A DNA stretch of 59,344 bases, from positions 1 through 59,344 of the forward strand of contig CANCJV010000024.1 of NCBI GenBank assembly GCA_947378425.1, given 5' to 3'. Position numbers and translations under genes: made by a program. This DNA comes from Synechococcaceae cyanobacterium (lineage in GTDB: Bacteria > Cyanobacteriota > Cyanobacteriia > PCC-6307 > Cyanobiaceae). The notes beneath the pieces are model-generated. The model worked only from the letters and a program-made list of their open reading frames with translations, was not told the DNA's origin and did not search any database. This document shows positions 44,385 through 55,019 of the stretch, one piece after another; position 1 is the first letter of the stretch; each line of letters starts with the position of its first letter.

Positions 44385-45782
44385 TCAGCTCTTGCCGGCC
44401 AGGATCGCCTCGCGCTCGCCACTTTCTGCTGCAGGCGTGGGGCCATCGAGGCCAGCTGAGGCTCCACGGGTGCTGTCCAACATGTCGGAGCCCGCAGCAT
44501 CAGCCGCCAGCAGCTCCGCCATCTCCTGTTCACTGCGCACGGCACTGGGCACGGGCTTGTAGCCGGAGGGCGCGAAAGCCTGCCCGCGCAGGTAGGCACC
44601 CACGGTCAGCAGCGTCAGCTTGAGGGTCTGCCAGGGATTCACCGGCACCACCCGCTTGTAGAGGTAGCTGTCGAAGGTGAGCCGCTGCACGTCCTTGTCG
44701 TCGCACATCTCGACGAAGGCTTCGCGAGCAGGGTCGTTGCTGTAGAAGACGTTCTGGAGGATTTCCAACACCTTGTAGGTGGCGCTGTACTTCCTGTCCC
44801 ACTTCTTCAGATACACCTTGAGATCCTTCTCGCTGGGTATCCGTTGGCCTTTGCCACTGGCGGCAACGATCTCTTCAGCGCACATCCGCCCGCTCTTGGC
44901 GGCGAAGTAAATACCCTCCCCCGAACTCTTGGTGACGTAGCCGGCGGCATCGCCCACCAGGGCCATGCGACCCACCACACGCCGCGGGCGGGGATGTTCT
45001 GGAATCGGGTGGGCTTCCACCTTGATGACTTCGCCGTGCAGCAGGCGATTGCTGGCCCGCAGACGGATGCCTTTCTGCAGACCCTTGATCAGGCTCTGGT
45101 TTTTCTGCATCGTGCCGGTGCCGACAGCCACATGGTCGTATTTGGGGAAAACCCAGGCGTAGAAGTCGGGTGACACATCAGTGCCCACATACATTTCTGC
45201 CAGATCTTCGTAATACGCCATTTCTTCAGGTGGGAGGCGAATCCGCTCCTGAAAAGCAATGGCAACGTTGTAGTCGCCGGCATCCATCGCCTTGGCAACC
45301 CGGCTGTTAGCCCCGTCAGCCCCGACAATCAAGTCCACCTCAAGCGTCTTGAGCTCCCCGGTGGGACCACCGCCGGAGTAGTCGGCGTAATGGAGGGTGT
45401 AGGGGCCCTGGCGCTTGCTGCCGGTGTCGATGCTCTGAACCAGGCCATTGATGAGCCGGGCGCCGAGGTCGGCGGCACGATTGCGCAGAAAGGCATCAAA
45501 GACCTCGCGGCGACACATGCCGATGTATTCATCGGGGTTGTCCAGATGGATGTCCACTTCCCGATTGGAGGGGGAAATCATCTTCATGTTGTTGACCTTG
45601 CGGTCAATGATCGATTCCGGCAGGTCGAACTCCCTGACCATGCACAGGGGAATCGCTCCCCCGCAAGGTTTGGCATTGTCGAGCTTGCGCTCGAACAGCC
45701 AGGTTTCGATGCCTGCCTTGGCCAGCACTTCGGCAGCACAAGAACCGCTCGGGCCGCCGCCCACCACCGCGACTCGCAACAT
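44385..45782 (-). CDS. chlP: Geranylgeranyl diphosphate/chlorophyll reductase ChlP
   Basis: ChlP reduces three double bonds of the geranylgeranyl group, using NADPH, to make phytyl for chlorophyll a and tocopherols or phylloquinone. The 465-residue flavoprotein starts MLRVAVVGGGPSGS (FAD-binding GxGxxG at residues 8-13). It continues with ERKLDNAKPCGGAIPLCMV, DLIVGADGANSRVAKA, the MALVGDAAGYVTKSSGEGIYFA segment of the FAD site, and NVFYSNDPAREAFVEMC. The last 30 residues are Ala/Ser/Gly-rich and variable. It is divergent from the VanY-type gene. Confidence 0.96.
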   Translation of the reverse strand: MLRVAVVGGGPSGSCAAEVLAKAGIETWLFERKLDNAKPCGGAIPLCMVREFDLPESIIDRKVNNMKMISPSNREVDIHLDNPDEYIGMCRREVFDAFLRNRAADLGARLINGLVQSIDTGSKRQGPYTLHYADYSGGGPTGELKTLEVDLIVGADGANSRVAKAMDAGDYNVAIAFQERIRLPPEEMAYYEDLAEMYVGTDVSPDFYAWVFPKYDHVAVGTGTMQKNQSLIKGLQKGIRLRASNRLLHGEVIKVEAHPIPEHPRPRRVVGRMALVGDAAGYVTKSSGEGIYFAAKSGRMCAEEIVAASGKGQRIPSEKDLKVYLKKWDRKYSATYKVLEILQNVFYSNDPAREAFVEMCDDKDVQRLTFDSYLYKRVVPVNPWQTLKLTLLTVGAYLRGQAFAPSGYKPVPSAVRSEQEMAELLAADAAGSDMLDSTRGASAGLDGPTPAAESGEREAILAGKS

Positions 45783-45907
45783 CTTGAAACGTGCTCCACC
45801 AAAGGGATCCTGGCCGAAAAAACTAACACCGCCTCACGTTGAGCTGCGGGCTGACTGCCGCTCTTGGCCCGGTTGGCAGCCGCCTTTACGATCGGCCTCA
45901 CTGACTG

Positions 45908-46636
45908 GTGGCTGTGCCCGCACCGTTGATCGGGGAGGAGATTCCACTGGCTCGTCGCACACAGGCTCCCAGGCCCCGAAAGCCTTCGATGCTCGGGCGC
46001 CTGCTGAGGCTGTTGCTGATCACGGGATTGGTCACGGGCACCGTGCTGGTGCTGATGGCAGGCCCCCTGCGCCGCTGGCTGATGCCACCGCCGGTGGCCG
46101 GTCTCAATGACCGCCTGAGCGCCGATGGACGTCTGCTGGGGCACTTTCCCTATCCGGAGGCACCGGCGGACCAGCTGGTCACGATCGATGCCGATCTACA
46201 GCTGCAGACCGATGCGGCCCAGGCTCTGTTGGCGATGCAACGGGCCGCAGCGGTCGACGGAGTTGATCTGGTGGTGCTCAGTGCCTTCCGCTCGATCGCT
46301 TTGCAGCGCCAACTGTTCTTCGACGTCCAGGCCGCTCGCAACCAGAGCGCCAGGGAACGGGCCCGGGTCAGTGCCCCTCCAGGGTTTTCCGAGCACAGCA
46401 CGGGCTATGCCGTCGACCTTGGCGATCGGCAGCGGCCAGCCACCAACCTCTCCACCGGTTTCGATCAGACGCCCACCTATCGCTGGCTGGCAGCCCATGC
46501 CCATCGCTTCCATTTCCAGCTGTCGTTCCCGCAGGGGAATGCCCAGGGGGTGAACTACGAGCCCTGGCACTGGCGTTATGAGGGCTCAACCGAAGCCCTG
46601 CGACTGTTTGAGCCCGCCCAGCGACTGGCACGCTAG
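45908..46636 (+). CDS. VanY-family D-alanyl-D-alanine carboxypeptidase, membrane-anchored
   Basis: 242 residues from a GTG at 45908. A basic N-terminus (RRTQAPRPRK) and a single helix (about 33-52) suggest an anchored periplasmic enzyme. The M15B zinc site is complete: SEHSTGYAVDLGD (His and Asp ligands), and EPWHWRYEG (catalytic Glu and His ligand). SAFRSIALQRQLF provides the substrate-binding Arg. It should trim the terminal D-Ala from peptidoglycan pentapeptides. It is divergent from chlP. Confidence 0.88.
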   Translation: MAVPAPLIGEEIPLARRTQAPRPRKPSMLGRLLRLLLITGLVTGTVLVLMAGPLRRWLMPPPVAGLNDRLSADGRLLGHFPYPEAPADQLVTIDADLQLQTDAAQALLAMQRAAAVDGVDLVVLSAFRSIALQRQLFFDVQAARNQSARERARVSAPPGFSEHSTGYAVDLGDRQRPATNLSTGFDQTPTYRWLAAHAHRFHFQLSFPQGNAQGVNYEPWHWRYEGSTEALRLFEPAQRLAR

Positions 46637-46837
46637 AGGGACTGAACGAGCGCGTCGCAAGGTAAGATCAAGTTTCGCTTCAGAAATGTCACGCACCTTG
46701 CCAGTGGCTCTCGATCCCCGCGTCGAGCCCTCTGGCCGTTGATACGGCACGACCTCCCTGTCAGCCGGAGTTGATCAGGCGGCGAGATTTCAGACGACGC
46801 GACACCCGAGCCCAACTCCCTTTCTCTGCAGGATCCG

Positions 46838-48652
46838 ATGCCCATGAGTGGCGAAGTCAAAGGTGTGCCGATTCGCAACATTGCGATCATTGCGCACGTC
46901 GACCACGGCAAGACCACCCTGGTGGACGCCCTTCTCACCCAGTCCGGCATCTTCCGGGAGGGCGAGGCCGTGCCCACTTGCATCATGGACTCCAACGATC
47001 TGGAGCGGGAACGGGGTATCACGATTCTCTCCAAGAACACGGCTGTCGATTACAACGGCATCCGCATCAACATTGTCGACACCCCCGGCCACGCCGATTT
47101 CGGTGGCGAGGTGGAGCGGGTTCTCGGCATGGTCGATGGCTGCCTGCTGATCGTCGACGCCAATGAGGGGCCGATGCCCCAGACCCGCTTCGTGCTCAAG
47201 AAGGCCCTGGAAAAAGGGTTGCGCCCGATCGTGTTCGTCAACAAGATCGACCGGGCCCGGGTGGATCCCGAACAGGCTGTCGACAAGGTGCTCGACCTGT
47301 TCCTTGAGCTCGGCGCCGACGACGATCAGTGCGATTTCACTTACTTGTTCGGCAGCGGCATGGGCGGTTACGCCAAGCCGGACATGAAGACCGAAAGCGA
47401 CAACATGAAGCCGCTCTTCGACGCGATTCTGCGCCATGTTCCGCCGCCGGTCGGCGATCCCACCAAGCCCCTGCAGCTGCAGGTCACCACGCTCGATTAC
47501 AGCGATTTTCTTGGTCGCATCATGATCGGCCGCATCCACAACGGCACCATCAGGGGCGGCCAGCCAGCGGCGCTGATCCGCGACGACGGCACCATCAAGC
47601 GGGGTCGGATTTCCAAATTGCTCGGCTTCCAGGGGCTGCAGCGGGTCGAGATCGAGCAGGCCAGTGCCGGCGATCTGGTGGCGGTGGCCGGCTTTGATGA
47701 GGTCAACATCGGCGAGACCATCGCCTGCCCCGACCACCCGGAGGCTCTGCCGCTGATCAAGGTGGATGAACCCACCCTGCAGATGACCTTCGTCGTCAAC
47801 GACTCTCCGTTTGCAGGCAAGGAGGGCAAGTTCGTCACCAGCCGTCAGCTGCGGGACCGGCTGCAACGGGAACTGCTCACCAACGTGGCTTTGCGCGTTG
47901 AAGACACGGACTCCCCGGACCGGTTCGCCGTCAGCGGTCGCGGTGAACTGCACCTGGGCATCCTGATTGAAACCATGCGCCGTGAGGGCTATGAGTTCCA
48001 GGTGAGCCAGCCCCAGGTGATCTTCCGCACCATCGATGGCACGCCCAGCGAGCCCTACGAAACCCTGGTGATGGATGTGCCGGAGGAATCCGTCGGCTCC
48101 TGCATCGAGAAGCTCGGCACGCGCAAGGGCGAGATGCAGAACATGGAGAACACCAACGACGGCCGTACCCAGCTGGAGTTCGTGGTGCCCGCCCGTGGCC
48201 TGATCGGCTTCCGCGGCGAGTTCATCCGCGCCACCCGGGGCGAGGGCATCATGAGCCATTCGTTCCTCGACTACCGGCCGATGCAGGGGGACATGGATGC
48301 CCGCCGCAATGGCGTGCTGGTGGCCTTCGAAGAAGGCACCGCCACCTTCTATGCCCTCAAGGGGGCTGAAGACCGTGGACAGTTCTTCATCACGCCTGGC
48401 ACCAAGGTCTACAAGGGCATGATTGTCGGCGAACACAATCGACCGCCCGATCTTGAGCTCAACGTCTGCAAGGCCAAGCAGGTCACCAACATCCGCTCCG
48501 CCGGAGCCGAGGTGCTCGACACCCTGCAGGCGCCGATTCAGATGACGCTGGAGAGGGCACTCGAGTACATCGGTCCCGATGAGATGCTCGAAGTCACGCC
48601 CGAGTCGATCCGGTTGCGCAAGCTGCCGATGAAGAAGCCAGCCAAGCGTTGA
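46838..48652 (+). CDS. typA: Ribosome-associated GTPase TypA/BipA
   Basis: TypA is an EF-G-like GTPase that binds 70S ribosomes and supports 50S assembly and growth under stress. It has 604 residues. G1 is AHVDHGKT near 19, G2 ERERGITI, G3 DTPGHADF and G4 NKIDR. Domain V and the TypA-specific C-terminal domain ([22 protein letters not shown]-like region as [17 protein letters not shown]) follow. ATG 46838 and 46844 are both possible starts. Its stop overlaps the TTG start of the DUF309 gene (TTGA). Confidence 0.96.
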   Translation: MPMSGEVKGVPIRNIAIIAHVDHGKTTLVDALLTQSGIFREGEAVPTCIMDSNDLERERGITILSKNTAVDYNGIRINIVDTPGHADFGGEVERVLGMVDGCLLIVDANEGPMPQTRFVLKKALEKGLRPIVFVNKIDRARVDPEQAVDKVLDLFLELGADDDQCDFTYLFGSGMGGYAKPDMKTESDNMKPLFDAILRHVPPPVGDPTKPLQLQVTTLDYSDFLGRIMIGRIHNGTIRGGQPAALIRDDGTIKRGRISKLLGFQGLQRVEIEQASAGDLVAVAGFDEVNIGETIACPDHPEALPLIKVDEPTLQMTFVVNDSPFAGKEGKFVTSRQLRDRLQRELLTNVALRVEDTDSPDRFAVSGRGELHLGILIETMRREGYEFQVSQPQVIFRTIDGTPSEPYETLVMDVPEESVGSCIEKLGTRKGEMQNMENTNDGRTQLEFVVPARGLIGFRGEFIRATRGEGIMSHSFLDYRPMQGDMDARRNGVLVAFEEGTATFYALKGAEDRGQFFITPGTKVYKGMIVGEHNRPPDLELNVCKAKQVTNIRSAGAEVLDTLQAPIQMTLERALEYIGPDEMLEVTPESIRLRKLPMKKPAKR

Positions 48653-49086
48653 GTGCCACTGCCGATTCGCCCGCCCTCCAACCTGGTTGCGAGGGCGGGC
48701 TTCTGGCTGAAGAGGTCCTGCTGCTGGCCGATCCTCGCTGGCAGCAAGCCGTTGATCTGTTCAATGCGGCCGACTGGTATGGCTGTCACGATGGCTTTGA
48801 GGAGCTCTGGCACGAAACCCAGGGGCCGATGAGGCTTGTGCTGCAAGGCATCCTGCAGATCGCCGTCGGACAGCTCCACATGGACCGCGGCAATCGCCAC
48901 GGGGCCATGGTGCTGACAGGCGAGGGCCTGGGTCGCCTGCGCAGCTGCGACGACCAGGCTCTGGGGCTGGACCTGAGGGATCTCTGCCAGCAGGGTTCCC
49001 TGTGGTTGCAGGCCTTGCAGGCCGATGCCGAGACCTGCAGCTTGCCCAGACCGAGCCTGCGGAAGCCGGGCACGTCACCCCGGTAA
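48649..49086 (+). CDS. DUF309 family protein
   Basis: 145 residues from a TTG at 48649 that overlaps the typA stop codon, implying translational coupling. The DUF309 signature is present: FNAADWYGCHDGFEELWHE near 38-56, with the conserved Cys-His and Glu pairs, followed by a helical LVLQGILQIAVGQLHMDRGN. The family is widespread in cyanobacteria and Firmicutes, and its function is unknown. The C-terminal 20 residues are basic and Pro-rich. Confidence 0.85.
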   Translation: MSATADSPALQPGCEGGLLAEEVLLLADPRWQQAVDLFNAADWYGCHDGFEELWHETQGPMRLVLQGILQIAVGQLHMDRGNRHGAMVLTGEGLGRLRSCDDQALGLDLRDLCQQGSLWLQALQADAETCSLPRPSLRKPGTSPR

Positions 49087-49122
49087 ATTAGTCCGACGTT
49101 TCACCGCCTGCCGAGCTGATTG

Positions 49123-49665
49123 ATGCAGGTCAGAACCCTGTTCCAGTTGCGATCACTTTGGCATTCGCCACTGGGCTCAGCGCTGCGTGCCACCACCAGC
49201 CATCGTCGTCGCACGCTGACGGTGACAGCCGTGCTGTCCCTTCTGGCCCTGGCGCTTCCCCATCCCGGAGCGGCCCAACCCGCCAGCCAGGCCAAGCCGG
49301 TGGTGGTCAGCCCGGCATCGGCATCTGACGCCGGGCTGGTCACGATTGAATCCGATACCCAGCAGGCCGACAACCGCACCGGCGTGGTCACAGCCATCGG
49401 CAATGTGCGCATCGAGTACCCCGATCGCCACATGGTCGCCACCTCACGCCAGGCCCAGTACTTTTCCAAGGAAGGCCGGCTTGTCTTGACCGGCGATGTC
49501 GATGTGATCGATGCCGATGGCCAACGCATCCGTGCCGAACGGCTCGTGTATCGGCTGGACAGTGAGCGGCTCCTGGCCGAACCTCCCGCCGGCAAACAGG
49601 TCTACAGCCGCCTGAGGTTGCAGAACAAGGCCCCGACCCCCGCCGCCCGACCGCAGCTGCCATGA
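49123..49665 (+). CDS. lptA: LptA/OstA-like periplasmic lipopolysaccharide transport protein
   Basis: 180 residues from ATG 49123. A basic region (HRRR) and a hydrophobic stretch (LTVTAVLSLLALALP) form a signal sequence or anchor. The OstA-fold domain follows, with TIESDTQQADNRTGVVTAIGNVRI, YFSKEGRLVLTGDVDVIDADGQRIRAERLVY, the repeating beta-jellyroll strands seen in LptA. It should bridge the inner-membrane LptB2F/G complex to LptD. The stop overlaps the fused lptB-lptF gene by 4 nt, which supports the role. Confidence 0.85.
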   Translation: MQVRTLFQLRSLWHSPLGSALRATTSHRRRTLTVTAVLSLLALALPHPGAAQPASQAKPVVVSPASASDAGLVTIESDTQQADNRTGVVTAIGNVRIEYPDRHMVATSRQAQYFSKEGRLVLTGDVDVIDADGQRIRAERLVYRLDSERLLAEPPAGKQVYSRLRLQNKAPTPAARPQLP

Positions 49666-51719
49666 GTCTTGCCCTGGAACGGGTGTGTATCACCCTGGGG
49701 GGTCGGCCTCTCGTCGATGACGTCAGTCTTGAACTTCGCCCCGGTGAAGTGGTGGGCCTGCTGGGCCCCAATGGCGCTGGCAAGACGACCACCTTCAATC
49801 TCGTCACCGGGCTGCTGCGACCTGACAGCGGTGATGTGCTGCTGGATGGCCAGTCGGTCACGGCTCTGTCGATGCCGGTTCGAGCCCGGCTCGGTATCGG
49901 TTATCTGCCCCAGGAAGCGAGTGTCTTCCGCCAGCTCACCGTGCGCGACAACCTGCGGCTGGCATTGGCTGAAAGCGGCACACCGGAACATCGGCGGCGG
50001 GATCGCCTCGAGCAACTGATCGAGGATTTCCATCTCGGACCGTTCCAACATCGGCGCGGCTACCAGCTTTCGGGAGGTGAGCGGCGTCGCTGTGAGGTGG
50101 CACGAGCTCTGGCGGTCGGTGAATCGGGGCCCCGTTATCTGCTCCTCGATGAGCCCTTCGCCGGGGTGGACCCCCTGGCGGTGGCCGATCTGCAGGATCT
50201 GATCAGTGGTCTGCGGGATCGGGGCATGGGCGTGTTGATCACTGACCACAACGTTCGTGAGACGTTGGCGATCACCAATCGGGCCTACATCCTCACCGAA
50301 GGCTCCCTGCTGGCCTCGGGCAGCTCCGCCGAGGTGGCGGACAATCCCCTGGTACGACGCCACTACCTGGGTGAAGCCTTCGCCATGTTGGCGGCCCCTT
50401 CCTTCTGGAGCGGCGAACGCGATGAACCCCAGGCCACACTGCTCGAACCGCCGAGTCAGCCTGAGCTGCTCCCGGAAAGCGAGGCTGCTGCTGCGACGCC
50501 TTGGGCCCGTCGTCTGGATGGGCTCCCGGTGGTGCGGGCCAGCCGGACCTGGTCGGCGGCGGCCTTCGCTCCCCTGCGCCCCTGGCTGCGCCGTATCCCC
50601 CTGCTCGATCGCTGGCTGATCGGCGAACTTCTCGGTCCGCTGCTGTTCGGCACCGCCGCGTTCACGGCGGTGTCCCTGTCCGTTGGAGTGGTGTTCGAGC
50701 TGGTCAGGCGGGTGTCGGAATCGGGACTGCCGGTGACGGCGGCGCTGCTGGTGTTGCTGCTGCGTCTGCCCGGGTTTCTGGTGCTGGCATTCCCGATGGC
50801 CACCTTGATGGCCACCCTGCTGGCCTACAGCCGCCTGTCCGGCAGCAGTGAACTCACGGCCCTGCGCAGCGTCGGGGTGAGCACGCGCCGCATGGTGATG
50901 CCTGCGTTGATGCTGTCCGTGGTGATGAGTCTGATGACCTTCACCTTCAACGATCTGATCGTGCCGAGATCCAACCTGGCCGCCTCCAACACCCTGGAGC
51001 GGGCCCTGGGCAAAGCCATTGCCAGTGAGAAAGGCGACAATATTCTTTATTCCCGTTTTGGTCGTATCAAAATGGAAGAGGGGGAATCGACCCGAATGTT
51101 GACCCATATTTTTTACGCTCGTAAGTTCCTGCGTGGCGAGATGAATGATGTGACGTTGATTGATTTTTCCCGTTCCGGTCAGCGCCAGATGTTGATGGCC
51201 AAGCAGGGACATTGGAACGATGACAAGGCGATGTGGGAGTTCTCGAATGGCAGAATCGTCAATATCGATGAAATCAATGGCACCACCACCTCGGCTGAAT
51301 TTGACCGTTATTTCTATCCCCTTTCGCGCGATCCGCTTGAGGTGGCAAAGCTTCCCACCGATGCCAGCGTGATGACGGTGGGCCAGGCGCTGCGGGCGGA
51401 ACGGCTGCTCAAAGAAGCCAACAACCTCAAGGAAGCCCGGCGTCTGAGAGTGCGGATACAGGAGAAGTTTGCCTTTCCTGCAATCTGTCTGGTCTTCGGC
51501 TTGATCGGCAGCAGCCTCGGGGTTCGTCCCCACTCCCGCACCAGCCGCAGCCAGGGCTTCGGCATCAGCGTGCTGTTGATTTTCGGCTATTACTTGATGT
51601 CCTTCATTTTCAGTTCCCTCGGTATCACCGCCACCCTCACCCCGGTGCTGGCTGCCTGGATGCCCGTTCTGATCGGCCTATCCGGTGGGCTCTGGCTGCT
51701 GCGGCAGGCCAGCCGCTGA
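49662..51719 (+). CDS. lptB: Fused LPS-export ATPase LptB and YjgP/YjgQ (LptF/G) permease
   Basis: One uninterrupted 685-residue frame. Residues 1-240 are a full LptB ATPase: Walker [10 protein letters not shown] at 35-43, signature [15 protein letters not shown] near 137, Walker [13 protein letters not shown] and the switch His in ITDHNV. Residues about 241-312 are a variable linker with an acidic patch and Ala/Pro/Arg. From about 313 it is an LptF/G permease: helices ([33 protein letters not shown]), an external jellyroll domain (about 430-570) and C-terminal helices. In most bacteria these are separate genes; here a full half-transporter is in one chain. The external domain also has more A/T at third codon positions. 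Confidence 0.9.
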   Translation: MSLALERVCITLGGRPLVDDVSLELRPGEVVGLLGPNGAGKTTTFNLVTGLLRPDSGDVLLDGQSVTALSMPVRARLGIGYLPQEASVFRQLTVRDNLRLALAESGTPEHRRRDRLEQLIEDFHLGPFQHRRGYQLSGGERRRCEVARALAVGESGPRYLLLDEPFAGVDPLAVADLQDLISGLRDRGMGVLITDHNVRETLAITNRAYILTEGSLLASGSSAEVADNPLVRRHYLGEAFAMLAAPSFWSGERDEPQATLLEPPSQPELLPESEAAAATPWARRLDGLPVVRASRTWSAAAFAPLRPWLRRIPLLDRWLIGELLGPLLFGTAAFTAVSLSVGVVFELVRRVSESGLPVTAALLVLLLRLPGFLVLAFPMATLMATLLAYSRLSGSSELTALRSVGVSTRRMVMPALMLSVVMSLMTFTFNDLIVPRSNLAASNTLERALGKAIASEKGDNILYSRFGRIKMEEGESTRMLTHIFYARKFLRGEMNDVTLIDFSRSGQRQMLMAKQGHWNDDKAMWEFSNGRIVNIDEINGTTTSAEFDRYFYPLSRDPLEVAKLPTDASVMTVGQALRAERLLKEANNLKEARRLRVRIQEKFAFPAICLVFGLIGSSLGVRPHSRTSRSQGFGISVLLIFGYYLMSFIFSSLGITATLTPVLAAWMPVLIGLSGGLWLLRQASR

Positions 51720-51798
51720 GAAGGCGAGCGACCGATGCCCTGACCCGGCCCGGATCGCCTGGCTGGACGGCAGACTGGGCCGATCTGAACCTTGCTGC

Positions 51799-52710
51799 GT
51801 GAACGATCCGGTTTTTGCCCTGGGCCTGATGGCCTTCGGTCTGCTGCTGTTGGTGTTGCCCCTGTCGTTCTGGTCCCTCAGCGGTGGCAAGAACAGTTCA
51901 GTTGTGCGCCTGCTGGTGGCTGCCGCAAACCTCTGCCTCACCGCCCAGTTGGTCCTGCGCTGGTGGGACTCAGGTCATTTTCCGATCAGCAACCTTTATG
52001 AGTCCCTGTGCTTCCTGGCCTGGGGCTGCACCCTGACCCAGCTGTTGGTGGAACGCAGCTGGCCCAGTCCGCTGGTGCCGGCGGCAGCCACACCGATGGC
52101 CCTGGGCTGCGTGGCCTTTGCCAGCTTCGCCCTGCCGGATCAACTCCAACAGGCCTCACCCCTGGTGCCTGCCCTGCGTTCCAGCTGGCTGGTGATGCAT
52201 GTGAGCGTGATCATGCTCAGCTATGCCGCCCTGCTGGTGGGCTCGCTGCTGTCGCTGGCGGTGTTGTTCACCGAGCGCAACCAGGCCTTGGAACTGCGCA
52301 GCAGCTCCATCGGCAGCGGTGGCTTTCGCCAGGCCCAGCTGGCCTCCGATGGCCCCGGTGCCATGGCGCTGAGCAGCACCGAATTCCGGATCAGCGAGCA
52401 ACTCGACAGCCTCAGCTACCGCACCATCACGGTTGGCTTTCTGCTGCTTTCGGTGGGACTGGTCAGCGGTGCCGTCTGGGCCAACGAGGCCTGGGGCAGT
52501 TGGTGGAGCTGGGACCCCAAGGAGACCTGGGCTCTGATCTGCTGGTTGGTCTATGCGGCTTATCTGCACACCCGGCTGATCCGCGGCTGGCAGGGGCGCC
52601 GACCCGCGATCGTCGCTGTCGTGGGGCTGGTGGTGATCGCGGTCTGCTACATCGGCGTCAACCTGCTGGGCATCGGACTGCACAGCTATGGCTGGTTCTT
52701 CGACAGCTGA
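51799..52710 (+). CDS. ccsA: Cytochrome c biogenesis protein CcsA
   Basis: CcsA carries heme across the thylakoid/plasma membrane and, with CcsB (Ccs1), attaches it to apocytochromes c in system II. The GTG at 51799 (MNDPVFALG) gives 303 residues and about eight helices. The tryptophan-rich WWD motif [14 protein letters not shown] lies near 232-245, and the heme-ligand His residues are in [10 protein letters not shown] and near the C-terminal LHSYGWF. The open frame runs further upstream, but that extension is not family-like. ccsB is not in the window. Confidence 0.93.
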   Translation: MNDPVFALGLMAFGLLLLVLPLSFWSLSGGKNSSVVRLLVAAANLCLTAQLVLRWWDSGHFPISNLYESLCFLAWGCTLTQLLVERSWPSPLVPAAATPMALGCVAFASFALPDQLQQASPLVPALRSSWLVMHVSVIMLSYAALLVGSLLSLAVLFTERNQALELRSSSIGSGGFRQAQLASDGPGAMALSSTEFRISEQLDSLSYRTITVGFLLLSVGLVSGAVWANEAWGSWWSWDPKETWALICWLVYAAYLHTRLIRGWQGRRPAIVAVVGLVVIAVCYIGVNLLGIGLHSYGWFFDS

Positions 52711-53068
52711 GTGACCAGCTCTGGAAAGCGTCTGGCGCGGCCACAGCCGCGCTGTGATCGGTTTATTGGCCGCGATTGCGGCGGTCAGAGAGCGCCGTGG
52801 TGCAGCCGGCACTCCCTGACTTCAGCCGACGATGCAGTGTCGGCCAGCTCGCTGGCCAATGCGCTGGTGCCTGGACGGCCCGCATGTGGAGCGCGGGCTT
52901 CCCGTGCTCTCCTGCAGGCCACCACTGGATGGCATCCGGCTTGCTCCCTGTTCTGCTGGGGAGTCCACCCGGAGGCAGACCTCCAGAGCGGCTGATTCAA
53001 GGCGGACGTCGACACAGACATCGGACGCCTCGGCCTGACGAGAAGCTGCCGACAATCTTCCTCGCAAC
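52711..53068. other. Region between ccsA and rpe, no gene seen
   Basis: Frames are open on both strands, but codon composition is irregular and nothing resembles a family. No tRNA or RNase P-type signature was found. The terminator of rpe lies at the right end. Confidence 0.5.
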
Positions 53069-53095
53069 AAAAAGAGGCCCCCATGCAGGAGCCTC
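53069..53095 (-). terminator. Intrinsic terminator of rpe
   Basis: On the minus strand an 8-bp stem (GAGGCTCC with GGGGCCTC, one T-G pair and a short GC-rich closing region) is followed by five Ts at 53073-53069. It begins 27 nt after the rpe stop. Confidence 0.8.
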
Positions 53096-53121
53096 CTCAA
53101 CGCAAAGCCTGGGATTCGACT

Positions 53122-53805
53122 TCAGACCAACGCTGGCTCAGGACGCCGGCTGCTGCGGATGCCGCGGATCGCCTCGGCGTAATCGCTGGCGCCGAACACC
53201 CCCGAACCGCTGACGATGGCGTTGGCACCGGCTTCGATCACCTTCCAGGCGTTGGACGGCTTGACGCCGCCATCCACTTCGATCCAGGGGTCCAGACCGC
53301 GCTCATCGCAGAGCCGGCGCAGATCCCGGATCTTCTGAACCTGGTTCTCGATGAAGCTCTGGCCGCCGAAACCAGGGTTCACACTCATGATCAGGACCAG
53401 ATCGCAGAGCTCCAGGCAGTACTCCAGCGTGTCGAGCGGGGTGCTGGGGTTGAGCACGGCTCCCGCCAGCTTGCCCAATTCCTTGATCTGGGCCAGGTTG
53501 CGATGCAGGTGGGGGCAGGCTTCGACCTGCACGCTGATGATGTCAGCACCGGCCTTGGCGAAGTCAGCCACGTACTTCTCCGGCTCGACGATCATCAGGT
53601 GCACGTCGAGCGGCTTGGTGGTGACCGGCCTGAGGGCCTCGACGATCAGGGGGCCGATGGTGATGTTGGGCACAAAGCGGCCATCCATCACGTCCACATG
53701 GATCCAGTCGGCGCCGGCCTCATCGACAGCCCGTACGTCCTCCCCCAGCTTCGAGAAGTCGGCGGAGAGGATCGACGGGGAAACCACCAGGGGTTTGGTG
53801 CTCAT
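53122..53805 (-). CDS. rpe: Ribulose-5-phosphate 3-epimerase
   Basis: Rpe interconverts xylulose-5-P and ribulose-5-P in the Calvin cycle and oxidative pentose phosphate pathway. From ATG 53805 it has 227 residues in a TIM barrel. [16 protein letters not shown] contains the first catalytic residues, [12 protein letters not shown] the metal-binding His/Asp, DVHLMIVEP the next ligand, [11 protein letters not shown] the phosphate loop, and [10 protein letters not shown] the last catalytic Asp. An ATG at 53859 would add 18 unconserved residues. It is followed by a strong terminator and is divergent from glpX. Confidence 0.96.
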   Translation of the reverse strand: MSTKPLVVSPSILSADFSKLGEDVRAVDEAGADWIHVDVMDGRFVPNITIGPLIVEALRPVTTKPLDVHLMIVEPEKYVADFAKAGADIISVQVEACPHLHRNLAQIKELGKLAGAVLNPSTPLDTLEYCLELCDLVLIMSVNPGFGGQSFIENQVQKIRDLRRLCDERGLDPWIEVDGGVKPSNAWKVIEAGANAIVSGSGVFGASDYAEAIRGIRSSRRPEPALV

Positions 53806-53978
53806 GGACGGCGTCCGGGGCGAAAGCGGATCAGGATTGTAAGGAGCCGCCTTCCGCACTGATACGATTGCCGCGCTTCAAGCCTCAGAGGGCCTGCAGT
53901 TGCTGGCGCCTTCGGCTACCACCGGGCGTTTCTCCTCTGTCGCTTCTCCCTGAAGCCCCGTACCTCCGCCCGACCGCC

Positions 53979-54983
53979 GTGGATCGCACCCTCATTCAGG
54001 AAATACTCGAGGTCGTAGAACAGGCCGCCATCGCATCCGCAGAGCTCACCGGCCTCGGTCAGAAGGATGAAGCCGATGCCGCAGCGGTCGAAGCCATGCG
54101 CAAGCGCATGGGCCAGATTCAGATGCAGGGTCGCATCGTCATCGGTGAGGGGGAGCGTGACGAAGCCCCCATGCTGTACATCGGCGAGGAAGTCGGCAGT
54201 GGCACCGGTCCCGGTGTGGACTTCGCCGTTGATCCCTGCGAAGGCACCAACCTCTGTGCCAACAGCCAGCGCGGTTCGATGGCCGTGCTGGCCGCCTCCG
54301 ACCGTGGCGGTCTGTTCAATGCACCCGACTTCTACATGAAGAAACTGGCTGCCCCCCCGGCCGCCAAGGGCAAGGTGGACATCCGCAAGTCGGCCACCGA
54401 GAACATCCAGATCCTCAGCGAATGTCTGGGTCTGGCCGCCAGCGAGCTGACCATCGTGGTCATGGATCGCGCCCGCCACAAGGACCTGATCGCCGAAATC
54501 CGTTCCACCGGAGCCCGGGTCCAGCCCATCTCCGACGGCGATGTGCAGGCCGCCATCGCCTGTGGCTTCGCCGGCACCGGCACCCACTGCCTGATGGGCA
54601 TCGGCGCTGCTCCCGAAGGCGTGATCTCCGCGGCCGCCATGCGCGCCCTGGGCGGGCATTTCCAGGGCCAGCTGGTCTATGACCCCGCCGTCGCCCAGAC
54701 CAGCGAGTGGGCCGACTACACCAAGGAAGGCAACATCGCCCGTCTCAACGAGATGGGGATCACCGATGTCGACAAGGTGTACGAAGCTGAAGAGCTCGCC
54801 TCAGGCGAGAATGTGGTGTTCGCCGGCAGCGGCATCACCGATGGCCTGCTGTTCCATGGCGTCAAGTTTGAGAAGGACTGCACCCGGACCAGCAGCCTGG
54901 TGATCAGCACCCTCGACAACAGCGCCAGGTTCACCAACACCATCCACATCAAGCCAGGCGCCCAGAGCATCGCTCTGGTCTGA
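53979..54983 (+). CDS. glpX: Class II fructose-1,6-bisphosphatase / sedoheptulose-1,7-bisphosphatase
   Basis: Cyanobacterial FBP/SBPase dephosphorylates both sugar bisphosphates of the Calvin cycle. The GTG at 53979 gives 334 residues, the standard length for the cyanobacterial enzyme. The GlpX fold is visible: [22 protein letters not shown] (metal-binding Glu), [12 protein letters not shown] (metal-binding Asp/Glu with the CEGTN loop), [12 protein letters not shown], and [15 protein letters not shown] near 215. It lies upstream of hemA by 36 nt, a familiar picocyanobacterial neighbour. Confidence 0.95.
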   Translation: MDRTLIQEILEVVEQAAIASAELTGLGQKDEADAAAVEAMRKRMGQIQMQGRIVIGEGERDEAPMLYIGEEVGSGTGPGVDFAVDPCEGTNLCANSQRGSMAVLAASDRGGLFNAPDFYMKKLAAPPAAKGKVDIRKSATENIQILSECLGLAASELTIVVMDRARHKDLIAEIRSTGARVQPISDGDVQAAIACGFAGTGTHCLMGIGAAPEGVISAAAMRALGGHFQGQLVYDPAVAQTSEWADYTKEGNIARLNEMGITDVDKVYEAEELASGENVVFAGSGITDGLLFHGVKFEKDCTRTSSLVISTLDNSARFTNTIHIKPGAQSIALV

Positions 54984-55019
54984 TTGCCGGCAGCCCGAGC
55001 GAGCTCCTTCTCCGACTCC

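Noticed and set aside
52711-53060. Possible RNase P RNA, SRP RNA or tmRNA in the larger spacers
   Set aside because: None of the spacers contains the conserved GAGGAAAGTCC of RNase P RNA, an SRP GGAAG tetraloop context or a tmRNA-like end.
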